A stretch of 20,247 nucleotides of DNA from the NCBI GenBank assembly GCA_051647125.1, contig JBOFDP010000032.1, positions 1 through 20,247 of the forward strand, in the 5' to 3' direction. This DNA comes from JBOFDP01 sp051647125. GTDB taxonomy: Bacteria > Bacteroidota > Bacteroidia > Chitinophagales > Chitinophagaceae. Each line of letters opens with the position of its first letter. The first letter of the stretch is position 1. The notes beneath the pieces are model-generated. The model ran no database searches, was not told the DNA's origin, and saw nothing but the letters and a program-made list of their open reading frames with translations. This document shows, piece by piece, positions 5,929-14,450 of the stretch. The position numbers were made by a program, and so were the translations under genes.

Positions 5929-7884
5929 CTATTTTATATCCCAATAAATACGACCGCTAGGCACATAGGGACGAGTAAAATCTGCAAAACCATTTAAGTA
6001 TTTTCCTTCTGTTATCGCTTCCATATTAGTAATAGCCTTATTCCAATTTTCATCATTATTTGCCAATCCTGTAGATGTTGGGCGTGCTAACATTGCACGA
6101 CGGAGGATTCTTAACTCTTGCCCATTTACATTATAAGCTCGTTCCCAAGCTTTTAAGTTCTTACCTGCAGGAACATCAGAACTACTACTGTACATCTTCC
6201 AATATCCCCACATTTCCTCAGGGTGTTTATAAAGATGTATCCATGCTTGTGTAAATAACGCTTCTTTAGAATCTTCATGCCATTGTTTAGTTGCATAAGC
6301 AGAAATATAGTCATCTACACGTGTATCTTTCATAGCTGCTGTACGTTCAGTTAATTTAAGCATACCGCTTAAATTAGCCACTTTTACATAAAAAGCCATA
6401 GATGCTTTTATTCCTGCATGATACCATTGTTCGGCTGTAGTATGACCATTAATAGACGGGAGGATTGCACTACCAAGAGCTATTTCTGACATCATAAAAC
6501 ATACATCTGCATATGATATAAAAGGTTGTACATAATGCCAATTAACATCATCTCCATCTAAACTTCCTCTAAGCCAAAAAGTAGTCTCCACTCTAGACAT
6601 TGTATCCAATTGTAAGTTAGTTCCAACGATTCCAGGAATGTCTGGTCTGCCATTTTTTCCATCATAAATAACAACAGGAACCACAGATAAATCCTTGGAT
6701 GAAGTAATGTTATCTTGTCTATGTTGAGGATTAGAGGTATACCCTACATAATAATCTATTTCAATTGGGTTTGGTGGCATTGCACCATTGTCTTTTAATA
6801 TTTTTTGTATTGAATCAATATTGTTAAGAGTTACACCAGGGGTAGTTAAAGAATATTGAAAACTGGTTAAGATATCTGAAGGTCCATACATATTTGGTAT
6901 CAGCAATGCGGTCAATCTTGGATCATTATTGTCTCTAAGAATTTCAACAAAAGATTTTGAAGGAAAATATTGTTCAATGATATCAACATCATCTTCCCTG
7001 TTTCCTAAAAAATCAAATGCCGAAACCCAAACAGCCTCCTCAGTACCATCTTTAAAAAAAAGCTCGGGTTTTGATGTTACCTCAAGAAATACTTTATCAA
7101 AATTGGTAGGGTCTACCTTTTTATATCTCCATGCAATTTTTAAACGAATCATATGGGCAAACTTAGCCCATTTTTTTGCCCAATCTTGTACATCGGAATT
7201 AGGCGCTATCGTAGTCCCATTACCATAGGTGTAGCCATATACAAAATCTCTCTGAACTAAAGCAAGTTGATTTTCCAATCCGCTTAGTAATACATCTATA
7301 GAGGCGGTTAATTCTGTATCAAATAATTTATATAATTCTTGTGATTTATCATATACAGGAGTAAGCGTACCTCCATATCTTGCCTTATTGGCTTCAGTAT
7401 AAGGAACATCTCCTGCTACATCATGCATACGCCAACCCATATAAGTTTTCATAATTTGAACTATTGCTCGCAAATACTGCCTTTTGTCTTTTTCTGATGG
7501 AGACAGTCTATTGTCTATAGAATATAACATCTCTTCTAAAACAGTACCCTGTGCATAAAATTTTGAATAATCAACAGCCATAGATGGAATATCCTCCCCT
7601 GAATTCCATTTTTCAGGATAGTATCTACCAGACATATCAGTATTTGCAGTAAAATACCGAAGGGGCATACCAAAGTCGGTAAATTTAAGTATCATATCAT
7701 TCCTACTATTTCGAACATAATCGCTCATCATAGGAGCAAACAAGCCCTCTGGTTGGGTTTGATCATAAGGAATAATTCCAGGACCTGTATTTAATTTCGC
7801 ATACTTCTTTCTACAACTATTCAAAGAAAATATTAGGACTATGAATAGCAAACAAAGATTTTTAAAAAACTGATTATATTTCAT
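5929..7884 (-). CDS. SusD/RagB-family outer-membrane nutrient-binding lipoprotein
   Basis: This is the surface-exposed lid and substrate-binding partner of the SusC channel; it delivers glycans, peptides or other large nutrients for TonB-dependent import. The 651-residue precursor has a lipoprotein signal peptide ending in LNSC, with the lipidated Cys at 24. Charged residues KK at +2/+3 do not contradict surface export in Bacteroidota. The mature N-terminus (YAKLNTGPG) and the later segments MRLKIAWRYKKVDPTN, WYHAGIKASMAFY and AWIHLYKHPEEMWGYWK fit the SusD-like group. It is longer than the 500-550 residues I regard as typical. It lies 23 bp downstream of susC on the same strand and ends near a hairpin terminator. 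The ligand cannot be predicted, as no hydrolases flank the pair. Confidence 0.88.
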   Translation of the reverse strand: MKYNQFFKNLCLLFIVLIFSLNSCRKKYAKLNTGPGIIPYDQTQPEGLFAPMMSDYVRNSRNDMILKFTDFGMPLRYFTANTDMSGRYYPEKWNSGEDIPSMAVDYSKFYAQGTVLEEMLYSIDNRLSPSEKDKRQYLRAIVQIMKTYMGWRMHDVAGDVPYTEANKARYGGTLTPVYDKSQELYKLFDTELTASIDVLLSGLENQLALVQRDFVYGYTYGNGTTIAPNSDVQDWAKKWAKFAHMIRLKIAWRYKKVDPTNFDKVFLEVTSKPELFFKDGTEEAVWVSAFDFLGNREDDVDIIEQYFPSKSFVEILRDNNDPRLTALLIPNMYGPSDILTSFQYSLTTPGVTLNNIDSIQKILKDNGAMPPNPIEIDYYVGYTSNPQHRQDNITSSKDLSVVPVVIYDGKNGRPDIPGIVGTNLQLDTMSRVETTFWLRGSLDGDDVNWHYVQPFISYADVCFMMSEIALGSAILPSINGHTTAEQWYHAGIKASMAFYVKVANLSGMLKLTERTAAMKDTRVDDYISAYATKQWHEDSKEALFTQAWIHLYKHPEEMWGYWKMYSSSSDVPAGKNLKAWERAYNVNGQELRILRRAMLARPTSTGLANNDENWNKAITNMEAITEGKYLNGFADFTRPYVPSGRIYWDIK

Positions 7885-7907
7885 AATATTTTAGCAATTT
7901 TAAAGAT

Positions 7908-10900
7908 TTAAAAATTAAAATTTAGAGCAAACCCCCATCTTCTAGAATAAGCAACTCCTCCAAATTCAGATATATCAAAAGCATTATTTGTTCTAGCTAA
8001 ACCATCAGGATTAATTCTATCCTTTAAGCTATTGTACAAGAAAAATGGATTTTGCAGGAATACACGGACATACAACCCCTGTATAAATACTTTTCTTAAC
8101 CATTTTTGAGGGATTCTATAGCCTATAGATATATCACGAACGGCGATATAATTTACTTTCATTAACCCCCCATAGTATTCATCATCAGAATATTTATCCA
8201 CAACAGATCTTGCCCAAGATCCTTGTTGAGCATAGAATGCTGTTGATTGCCATGCAGAAATCAATCCTGCATCATATGCTTCTTTGTAGGTCATCCCTCC
8301 AAGATTTTCATTTTTGCCCGTAATGTTATATTTATGGTCAGCTGCTAATATATATCCGTCTGCAAAAACTGCATTCTTTGGAGCTATACCATCATTAAAT
8401 GTATGTGTATTCCCATCAATAGTAGTCTTACGTGGTAAACCATCACTTCTATTAGCAGTAGTACTTTGTAGGCTTCCTACACCAACACCGAGTTGGCTAG
8501 TAGCACTATAAATATAGCCTCCAAATCTAAACTGAAATGAAGTGCTTAATGTGATTCCTTTCCAAGAAAGTGATGTAGTTAGCCCTCCAGTAAGATCGGG
8601 TTGTATATTCGCTAAATCTCTTCTTTTTGGATCTTCTTTATCTACAAACTCACGGCTAAATTTAAAACTATACAGGTTGTCATCCTCAATCAGACGCTTA
8701 CCCACATTAGCTTGATTCTCTCCATCATATAACTTCGATTGCCATCCAGAAGTAATCACCCCAAATGCACCTCCAACGCGAGATACTACCGATAGGTCTC
8801 CTTGATTATAATCTGATGCCAATTCTTGAATATCATATCCTGGATAAAATTCTATAACCCTACTACGATTAAATCCAAAATTAACAGCGATTTCCCATGT
8901 CCAATCTTTCGTAACAATAGGAGTAGCTGAAACTAAGAATTCCATACCTGTATTTTGAAAATTACCTGCATTGACCATTAAAGAACCAATACCAGATTCG
9001 GGAGGTACTGCAATATTTAATACTTGATTTTTGGTATTAGAACGATACCAAGTAGCATCTAAACGCAAACGATTATCAAAAAAACGAACATCTGCGCCAA
9101 ATTCATAAGAAGAATTAATTTCAGGCTTCAAACTTTCTTCGGGTAATAAAACGCTACCATTATAAATAGAGTTAGATAAAATAGGAGTAGAGATAGGAGT
9201 ATTTATAAAAATATTGTTATAGCCTATATTCGTCATATATGCATCCCTTAAACCTCGTCCTGTTTGTGCCCAAGAAGCTCGTATTTTACCAAAAGATATC
9301 CAAGTAGGAATAACATATCTAAAAGTTTCCGTAAATATCCATGAACTGGATATCCCAGGATAGAAATAAGAATAGATTCCCGTAGCATCAGGATATAACT
9401 GAGTGGAAGAAAAATCATTTCTACTAGTCAATTCTAGATATACTTGTTCTTTCCAACTTGCCTGTACAATACCAAATATACCCAATACTTGATAACTTGC
9501 AGGACTGATACTATAATCTACTCCCTTCCCATAGATGGGAGCTAATTTACTATTACTAATATGATATATACCGGGCGTTATAAAACCTCCATTGGTCTCT
9601 ACATTAGCATTATAAGAAGGGAAATTGCCATAAATTTCTGTACCCAAACGCGCATCTAACTTAAAATCTTGAGGCAACTCTTGTGCATAGTGTGCTTGTA
9701 TATTATAGTTATATTGAGTAGTCTGAGAAAGCCACTCTCCATAAAAAGCAGCATCTACTCCTGTTAAAACATTCGTTCCATCGGGTTTCCATAATCTTGT
9801 ATTAGTTTGGTAATAGCTAAAACTTGCTTGCCCGCTCAAATCTACCTTAGTTTTTTCTTTATTTACCAAAAGAGCCTGTACATTGATACTTCCAATCAAA
9901 GAATTTTCTACACGTTGTTGTCTATCATAATCAAGGAAAAAAAAATTTCCTGCCATTGGCACAGTGCTATTTAATGTGCCATCTGGAGACACGTATTGAT
10001 TATGCCAGAAACCAGGATTTGCCATTCTTGACTGGCCATATACAAAAGGCATCGTAAGAAGTCCGTCAGAGTTGTTTTGCCTTTGTGGATTAGTAACTTT
10101 AGAGTTGGCATATTGTATGTTAATCTGGGAAGAAAATATTTTCCCCCATTTAGCTCCTCCATTAAAACTAATCCCATTTTTATCAAAATTGTTATTTTGA
10201 AAAATACTTCTATCCCAGTTTCTAGTATAGGATAAACGATAATTGTATGCATCAGAAGCTCCGTATAAAGCTACATTCGCATTGGTATACGATCCATTTC
10301 TATAAAAATATTTGTAATTATTAGGAGCTGCTGTATACGGCACTAAATCATTAAATCCAGCAATACCCGTTATATAAATAGGTCGCCCATCCAGATCCGT
10401 ATATTTAGGACCATAGCTTCCAGCGGTATAACCTACTTGGGTATAATCAGTTCCTACTCTATGATTAAATAAAGCATCATATCCCTCATAGCTGGATAAG
10501 CCTGTACTAGGATGCCCCATCCCATATTGATTTTGCAAATCTACAGAAGGGCGATACACGGTTTCCCACGATTGGCTAATTCCTACATCTACTCCAATAC
10601 CCTTTTTAGTGCCTTTTTTAGACGTAATCACAATAGCACCATTTAATCCCCGAGATCCATACAAAGCAGTAGCTGCAGCTCCTTTTAGTACTGTAATGTT
10701 TTCAAAATCATCCGGATTAAGATTCTTAAGTTGGTTTCCATAATCAACGCCATCACTAAAAGGACCTTGTGTAATTTCTGTAGTATTTTCGAGTACAATA
10801 CCATCAATAACCCAAATAGGTTGGTCTAACCCTGAAAACGATTTAGCTCCACGCAAGGAAACTTTAGGCGTAGCACTTACCCCATTGCCGGATGTTTGTT

Positions 10901-11243
10901 CTATTTGTAAGCCAGCGACTTTCCCTTGCAAGGCTGTTGCAGGATTTGCCACATCTGCATTGGCCACAGTAGCACCCGAAACAATAGCCACAGAATAACC
11001 CAGCGATCTTTCCGTTGATTTAACACCCATAGCGGTGGTTACAGTGACCTCTTCGAGTTGTTGTTTTTGAGAGGATGAAGGGCTGGTTTTTCCCTCCACA
11101 TAAACGTCCTTAACGACAACTTTACCAGTATCAGGTTCAGCAACAGGTGTTGTAACTTCTTGTTCTTGCCCATAAAGAGCAATATTGAAAATAAAAAAAC
11201 CCCCCCCCATTAATAATTTTTTTACAAGTGTTCTTTTTTGCAT
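7908..11243 (-). CDS. SusC/RagA-family TonB-linked outer-membrane transporter
   Basis: This 1111-residue TonB-dependent receptor forms the import channel paired with the downstream SusD lipoprotein. A signal peptide covers about residues 1-26 (ending ALYGQ). A short acidic/Ser-rich linker leads to a TonB-box-like segment (EEVTVTTAMG, about 64-73). The plug domain follows, with LQGKVAGLQI, SLRGAKSFSGLDQPIWVIDG and ITVLKGAAATALYGSRGLNG, then the 22-strand barrel ending RRWGFALNFNF with a C-terminal Phe. The carboxypeptidase-D-regulatory-like domain that often precedes the TonB box is absent. Codons 12-17 contain nine G followed by seven T, currently in frame. A TAnnTTTG promoter and a palindrome lie upstream. 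The transported substrate is unknown. Confidence 0.92.
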   Translation of the reverse strand: MQKRTLVKKLLMGGGFFIFNIALYGQEQEVTTPVAEPDTGKVVVKDVYVEGKTSPSSSQKQQLEEVTVTTAMGVKSTERSLGYSVAIVSGATVANADVANPATALQGKVAGLQIEQTSGNGVSATPKVSLRGAKSFSGLDQPIWVIDGIVLENTTEITQGPFSDGVDYGNQLKNLNPDDFENITVLKGAAATALYGSRGLNGAIVITSKKGTKKGIGVDVGISQSWETVYRPSVDLQNQYGMGHPSTGLSSYEGYDALFNHRVGTDYTQVGYTAGSYGPKYTDLDGRPIYITGIAGFNDLVPYTAAPNNYKYFYRNGSYTNANVALYGASDAYNYRLSYTRNWDRSIFQNNNFDKNGISFNGGAKWGKIFSSQINIQYANSKVTNPQRQNNSDGLLTMPFVYGQSRMANPGFWHNQYVSPDGTLNSTVPMAGNFFFLDYDRQQRVENSLIGSINVQALLVNKEKTKVDLSGQASFSYYQTNTRLWKPDGTNVLTGVDAAFYGEWLSQTTQYNYNIQAHYAQELPQDFKLDARLGTEIYGNFPSYNANVETNGGFITPGIYHISNSKLAPIYGKGVDYSISPASYQVLGIFGIVQASWKEQVYLELTSRNDFSSTQLYPDATGIYSYFYPGISSSWIFTETFRYVIPTWISFGKIRASWAQTGRGLRDAYMTNIGYNNIFINTPISTPILSNSIYNGSVLLPEESLKPEINSSYEFGADVRFFDNRLRLDATWYRSNTKNQVLNIAVPPESGIGSLMVNAGNFQNTGMEFLVSATPIVTKDWTWEIAVNFGFNRSRVIEFYPGYDIQELASDYNQGDLSVVSRVGGAFGVITSGWQSKLYDGENQANVGKRLIEDDNLYSFKFSREFVDKEDPKRRDLANIQPDLTGGLTTSLSWKGITLSTSFQFRFGGYIYSATSQLGVGVGSLQSTTANRSDGLPRKTTIDGNTHTFNDGIAPKNAVFADGYILAADHKYNITGKNENLGGMTYKEAYDAGLISAWQSTAFYAQQGSWARSVVDKYSDDEYYGGLMKVNYIAVRDISIGYRIPQKWLRKVFIQGLYVRVFLQNPFFLYNSLKDRINPDGLARTNNAFDISEFGGVAYSRRWGFALNFNF
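11193..11208 (-). repeat. G9-T7 homopolymer junction inside the SusC signal peptide
   Basis: On the coding (minus) strand nine consecutive G (11208 to 11200) are followed by seven T (11199 to 11193), encoding the end of Met12, then GGG-FF-I. In so AT-rich a sequence a nine-G run is exceptional; I saw no other C or G run of comparable length in the window. Confidence 0.8.
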
Positions 11244-11303
11244 AACGTTTAATTATTAAATAAATATATTATTTGAATGTTTTCCTTTATAAAAGCTTAC
11301 TAT

Positions 11304-11320
11304 TTTGTTGTCACAACAAA
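11304..11320. promoter_or_regulatory. 17-bp palindrome at the susC promoter (candidate operator)
   Basis: TTTGTTGTCACAACAAA is a perfect palindrome of 8-bp arms around a single central base. It overlaps the last four bases of the minus-strand TATCTTTG box and covers the predicted transcription start. This is a typical position for a repressor operator; the regulator is unknown. Confidence 0.45.
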
Positions 11321-11324
11321 GATA
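11317..11324 (-). promoter_or_regulatory. -7 box TATCTTTG of the susCD promoter
   Basis: Exact TAnnTTTG match on the minus strand, 73 nt before the susC ATG at 11243. No clear -33 TTTG is visible at normal spacing, which would suit a promoter needing an activator or being weak. Confidence 0.5.
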
Positions 11325-11385
11325 TTTATTTTTTTTTATTGTATATTCTATTTATTTTTTAAAATGTTTTATATCATTTTTAAAA

Positions 11386-11413
11386 GTATCCTTTTTTCTG
11401 ATTACAAGGATAC
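11386..11413 (-). terminator. candidate terminator of the glyS-mscS operon
   Basis: GTATCCTT (11386-11393) and AAGGATAC (11406-11413) form a perfect 8-bp stem with a 12-nt loop. Read on the minus strand, the hairpin is followed by TTTT. It lies about 130 bp past the mscS stop and upstream of the susC promoter, where a terminator would be expected. Confidence 0.4.
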
Positions 11414-11545
11414 ATCTAATAAAAAAATACAAAGTATTTATTCTATTTTTTAAATTTAAATTTTAGGACTATCCTTTTTAAGTTATTCTATCCAAATAAC
11501 ATGGGTTGAATATCTCTATTGTTATAAAATTTAATCTCTTAATCT

Positions 11546-12823
11546 TTATTTTTTGACACTTATATTAAACGGAGAAGCTTGATAAGTAGGAGGCATATAG
11601 TTAGGTGGTATACTAATCTGATTACCATCACGTAAATTGAAATAGTGTGGAGACAGAATTTCTATATTAGCTTGATTAAATTCATCTTGAATATTCTTAT
11701 GCAAATCAGAATATATGGCGGGAAGAAACGTGGCATCCTTTGTATATGCACAAATCTGATAAGTAACGAAAAAGTCATTCAATGCAGTTTGCAACACAAA
11801 AGGCGTAGGATCTTTAAGTATTAAATCTGTTTTAAATGCTGCATTAATTAATAATTCATGAATAGTACGCCATGGAGTATTATATCCAATAGTAACAGAA
11901 GTATAAAGAATAAGTCCATTCGTTTTTGTAGATGTACTATAATTAACAATACTTGAAGACAATACATTGGCATTGGGAATAGTAACAACTTCATGCATAA
12001 AGGTTTGCACTCTAATTACAAATATCGTTTTCTCTAATACAATGCCTTCTATCTGGTTGATCTTAATACGATCTCCTATCTGAAAAGGACGCATATAGGT
12101 AACTACAATACCTGAAACAATATTGCCTATAACAGACGTAGAACCCAATGAAAACAATACACCTAAAAATACCGATACCCCTTTAAATATAGGCGTTGAA
12201 GAACCCGGCAAATAAGGAAATACTAAGATAAAACCAAAGACAATTAGAAAAAAACGAATAATCTGATATGTAGGTTTTGCCCATTCAGGATAAAAACCTT
12301 TAAAATTTAATCGCTTATTTTCTATTTCACGAGCAAAATATTTAATAAATCTTAGAGTATATCTAATAATCAATACAACAATAATAATAACAATCAATTT
12401 GGGGAAATAACCTATTCCCATGTGATACATTTTATATAGAGGAATCAATGTCCACTCTAATAATTGATTACTAATAGCCTTAGTTTTAGGAAAGATATTA
12501 AACAAAATAAGTAACCCCCCGTATAATAAACATGTAATAATGATGTATCTAATGATATTGGCTATAAAATTAAAAAACCTAATAAAATAAATTGTTCTTA
12601 TGAGTTCATTTTTTTCAGAGAATAAAGGTTTTAAAATCCTATATTCCATTCTGTCAATGAATTTTTTAAGATGTTTTTTAAATAAAATATTGATACATTT
12701 TATACTAAACCATAACATAATTATTACGAAAAGAGAAAGCCCTATTCTTAGTAAAGTATTCAATGCATCTATGCTATTCGCATTTATAATAGAGGTATAC
12801 CACAATTGGTTTAGAAAAAGCAT
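11546..12823 (-). CDS. MscS-family small-conductance mechanosensitive channel
   Basis: This inner-membrane channel opens under membrane tension to release solutes during osmotic downshock. The 425-residue protein has hydrophobic segments at about 26-45, 88-110, 140-160, 188-205 and 213-232. The last is the pore-lining helix leading into TSVIGNIVSGIVVTYMRPFQ. The MscS beta-domain follows, with IGDRIKINQIEGIVLEKTI (about 249-267) and VVTIPNANVLSSSIVNYS (about 279-296). A mixed alpha/beta C-terminal domain follows to the end. The N-terminal extra helices exceed the three of E. coli MscS, as in many larger family members. It starts 3 bp after the glyS stop, so the two are probably co-transcribed. 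Confidence 0.9.
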   Translation of the reverse strand: MLFLNQLWYTSIINANSIDALNTLLRIGLSLFVIIMLWFSIKCINILFKKHLKKFIDRMEYRILKPLFSEKNELIRTIYFIRFFNFIANIIRYIIITCLLYGGLLILFNIFPKTKAISNQLLEWTLIPLYKMYHMGIGYFPKLIVIIIVVLIIRYTLRFIKYFAREIENKRLNFKGFYPEWAKPTYQIIRFFLIVFGFILVFPYLPGSSTPIFKGVSVFLGVLFSLGSTSVIGNIVSGIVVTYMRPFQIGDRIKINQIEGIVLEKTIFVIRVQTFMHEVVTIPNANVLSSSIVNYSTSTKTNGLILYTSVTIGYNTPWRTIHELLINAAFKTDLILKDPTPFVLQTALNDFFVTYQICAYTKDATFLPAIYSDLHKNIQDEFNQANIEILSPHYFNLRDGNQISIPPNYMPPTYQASPFNISVKK

Positions 12824-12826
12824 TAT

Positions 12827-14260
12827 TTATATTATATATTTAAGTACCAAATTTCTTATTTCACTAATAGGTATACGCTCTTGTTTCATCGTATCTCTAT
12901 AGCGAATAGTTACTGTATTATCTTCTTTAGTTTGATAGTCTATAGTTACACAAAAAGGAGTTCCTAAGGCATCCATTCTTCTATATCGTTTACCAATAGT
13001 ATCTTTTTCTTCATAAAAACAATAGAAATCTTTTCTACATTGAATAATCAATTCTCGGGCTATTTCTGGCAAGCCCTCTTTTTTTACCAAAGGTAATACC
13101 GCCAATTTTATAGGTGCCATTTGTGCAGGCATTTTCATCACCACTCTACTATCCTGCGTACCATCTTCTTTAGCTATTTTTTGCTCCTCATAAGCAGCAC
13201 ACAAAACAAGCAACACCATTCTATCTAGCCCAATAGAAGTTTCTACTACATAAGGAATATAATTTTTATTAAGTTCTGTATCAAAATATTGCATTTTCTT
13301 TTTACTAAACTGCTCGTGCCTTGACAAATCATAATCAGTACGAGAATGTATACCCTCCACTTCTTTAAAACCAATAGGGAAATCAAATTCTATATCTACA
13401 GCAGCATTGGCATAATGAGCAAGTTTATTATGGTTGTGATAACGATACCATTCTTTGGGAAATCCTAAAGACAGGTGCCAATCCAAACGTTCTTTTTTCC
13501 AGTATTCATACCAATCCAATTCCGTACCTGGTTTACAAAAAAATTGCATTTCCATTTGTTCAAATTCACGCATACGAAAAATAAACTGTCGAGCTACAAT
13601 TTCATTCCTAAAGGCTTTTCCTGTTTGCGCTATTCCAAAAGGTATTTTCATGCGAGCGGTTTTCTGCACATTGAGAAAATTCACAAAAATGCCTTGTGCT
13701 GTTTCAGGTCTTAAATAAATTTCATTAGATTCATCGGATATACTCCCAATTTGAGTAGAAAACATTAGGTTAAATTGTCTAATATCTGTCCAATTACAGG
13801 TTTTGCTAATACTACAATAAATCTTGTTTTTTTCTATCAAAGATTTCAGTCCCACAAAATCATTTTTTACTAAAAATATCTCCATTTCTTTGAGTAATTC
13901 CTCTGCTTTTGAATTTTCTCCCTTCTGAATTAATTCATCAGCAAAAGCCTCTATCAAAATATCTACTCTATATCTTTTTTGACTATCTTTATTATCAATC
14001 ATAGGATCTGAAAAACTATCTACATGTCCAGATGCCTTCCAGGTGGTAGGATGCATAAAAATAGAACTATCTATCCCTACAATATTATCATGCATACGAG
14101 TCATGCTATTCCACCAATAATCCCGAATATTTTTTTTTAATTCAACCCCCCAACTTCCATAATCATATACCGCACTTAGACCATCGTAAATTTCGCTACT
14201 TGGAAACACAAAACCATACTCCTTAGCATGTGCAATTATTTTCTGAAAATCTTTCATCAT
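12827..14260 (-). CDS. glyS: glycyl-tRNA synthetase, single-chain class II type
   Basis: This enzyme charges tRNA-Gly with glycine in the cytoplasm. The 477-residue protein is the alpha2 type found in Bacteroidota, archaea and eukaryotes, not the alpha/beta tetramer of E. coli. It starts MMKDFQKIIAHAKEYGFVFP and has the GlyRS segment DGLSAVYDYGSWGVELKKNI. RPETAQG is at 184-190, class II motif 2 FRNEI with REFEQMEMQFF at about 217-242, and motif 3 SIGLDRMVL at about 342-350. The C-terminal third (about 380-477) is the anticodon-binding domain. Two tandem ATGs begin it; the first is taken. A weak -7-like TATTTTCG is 24 nt upstream. It is somewhat shorter than the roughly 510 residues I expect for the group, without a visible missing motif. 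Confidence 0.95.
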   Translation of the reverse strand: MMKDFQKIIAHAKEYGFVFPSSEIYDGLSAVYDYGSWGVELKKNIRDYWWNSMTRMHDNIVGIDSSIFMHPTTWKASGHVDSFSDPMIDNKDSQKRYRVDILIEAFADELIQKGENSKAEELLKEMEIFLVKNDFVGLKSLIEKNKIYCSISKTCNWTDIRQFNLMFSTQIGSISDESNEIYLRPETAQGIFVNFLNVQKTARMKIPFGIAQTGKAFRNEIVARQFIFRMREFEQMEMQFFCKPGTELDWYEYWKKERLDWHLSLGFPKEWYRYHNHNKLAHYANAAVDIEFDFPIGFKEVEGIHSRTDYDLSRHEQFSKKKMQYFDTELNKNYIPYVVETSIGLDRMVLLVLCAAYEEQKIAKEDGTQDSRVVMKMPAQMAPIKLAVLPLVKKEGLPEIARELIIQCRKDFYCFYEEKDTIGKRYRRMDALGTPFCVTIDYQTKEDNTVTIRYRDTMKQERIPISEIRNLVLKYII

Positions 14261-14284
14261 ATTTTCAATAACTATTTTTGTCTA

Positions 14285-14292
14285 CGAAAATA
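14285..14292 (-). promoter_or_regulatory. possible -7 box TATTTTCG of glyS
   Basis: The minus strand reads TATTTTCG, one mismatch from TAnnTTTG, 24 nt before the glyS ATG. No -33 element is evident, so support is weak. Confidence 0.3.
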
Positions 14293-14409
14293 CAGTAATT
14301 TTATAATTTAAAATAGGTTTGAATTGAATATTTTTTATTTTTACATAATCTAATCCTAAAATTTCGCTGTATAAAAAATTAAAGTTCTTTACAAATAAAA
14401 ATCTATTTT

Positions 14410-14417
14410 TATTTTTG
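14410..14417 (+). promoter_or_regulatory. -7 box TATTTTTG of the rluD-like gene
   Basis: Exact TAnnTTTG match 33 nt before the ATG at 14451. A TTTA at 14388-14391 is close to the -33 TTTG at about the right distance (18 nt). Confidence 0.45.
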
Positions 14418-14450
14418 CAAGAATAATAGATAAACCCTGAAAAGATAAAA

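Larger units (their letters stand above)
11244..11545. other. 302-bp intergenic region between mscS and susC
   Basis: This very AT-rich gap holds the susC leader and promoter (11244-11324), its palindrome, and a hairpin (11386-11413). The remaining stretch, 11414-11545, contains A/T runs and a short AAATAC-AAA-GTATTT dyad near 11430. I see no ORF or RNA gene in it. Confidence 0.6.

Noticed and set aside
10622..10640. Plus-strand and alternative-frame ORFs within susC, susD, glyS and metH
   Set aside because: They lie antisense or out of frame to strongly supported genes, lack recognisable domains, and have compositions expected from shadow reading.
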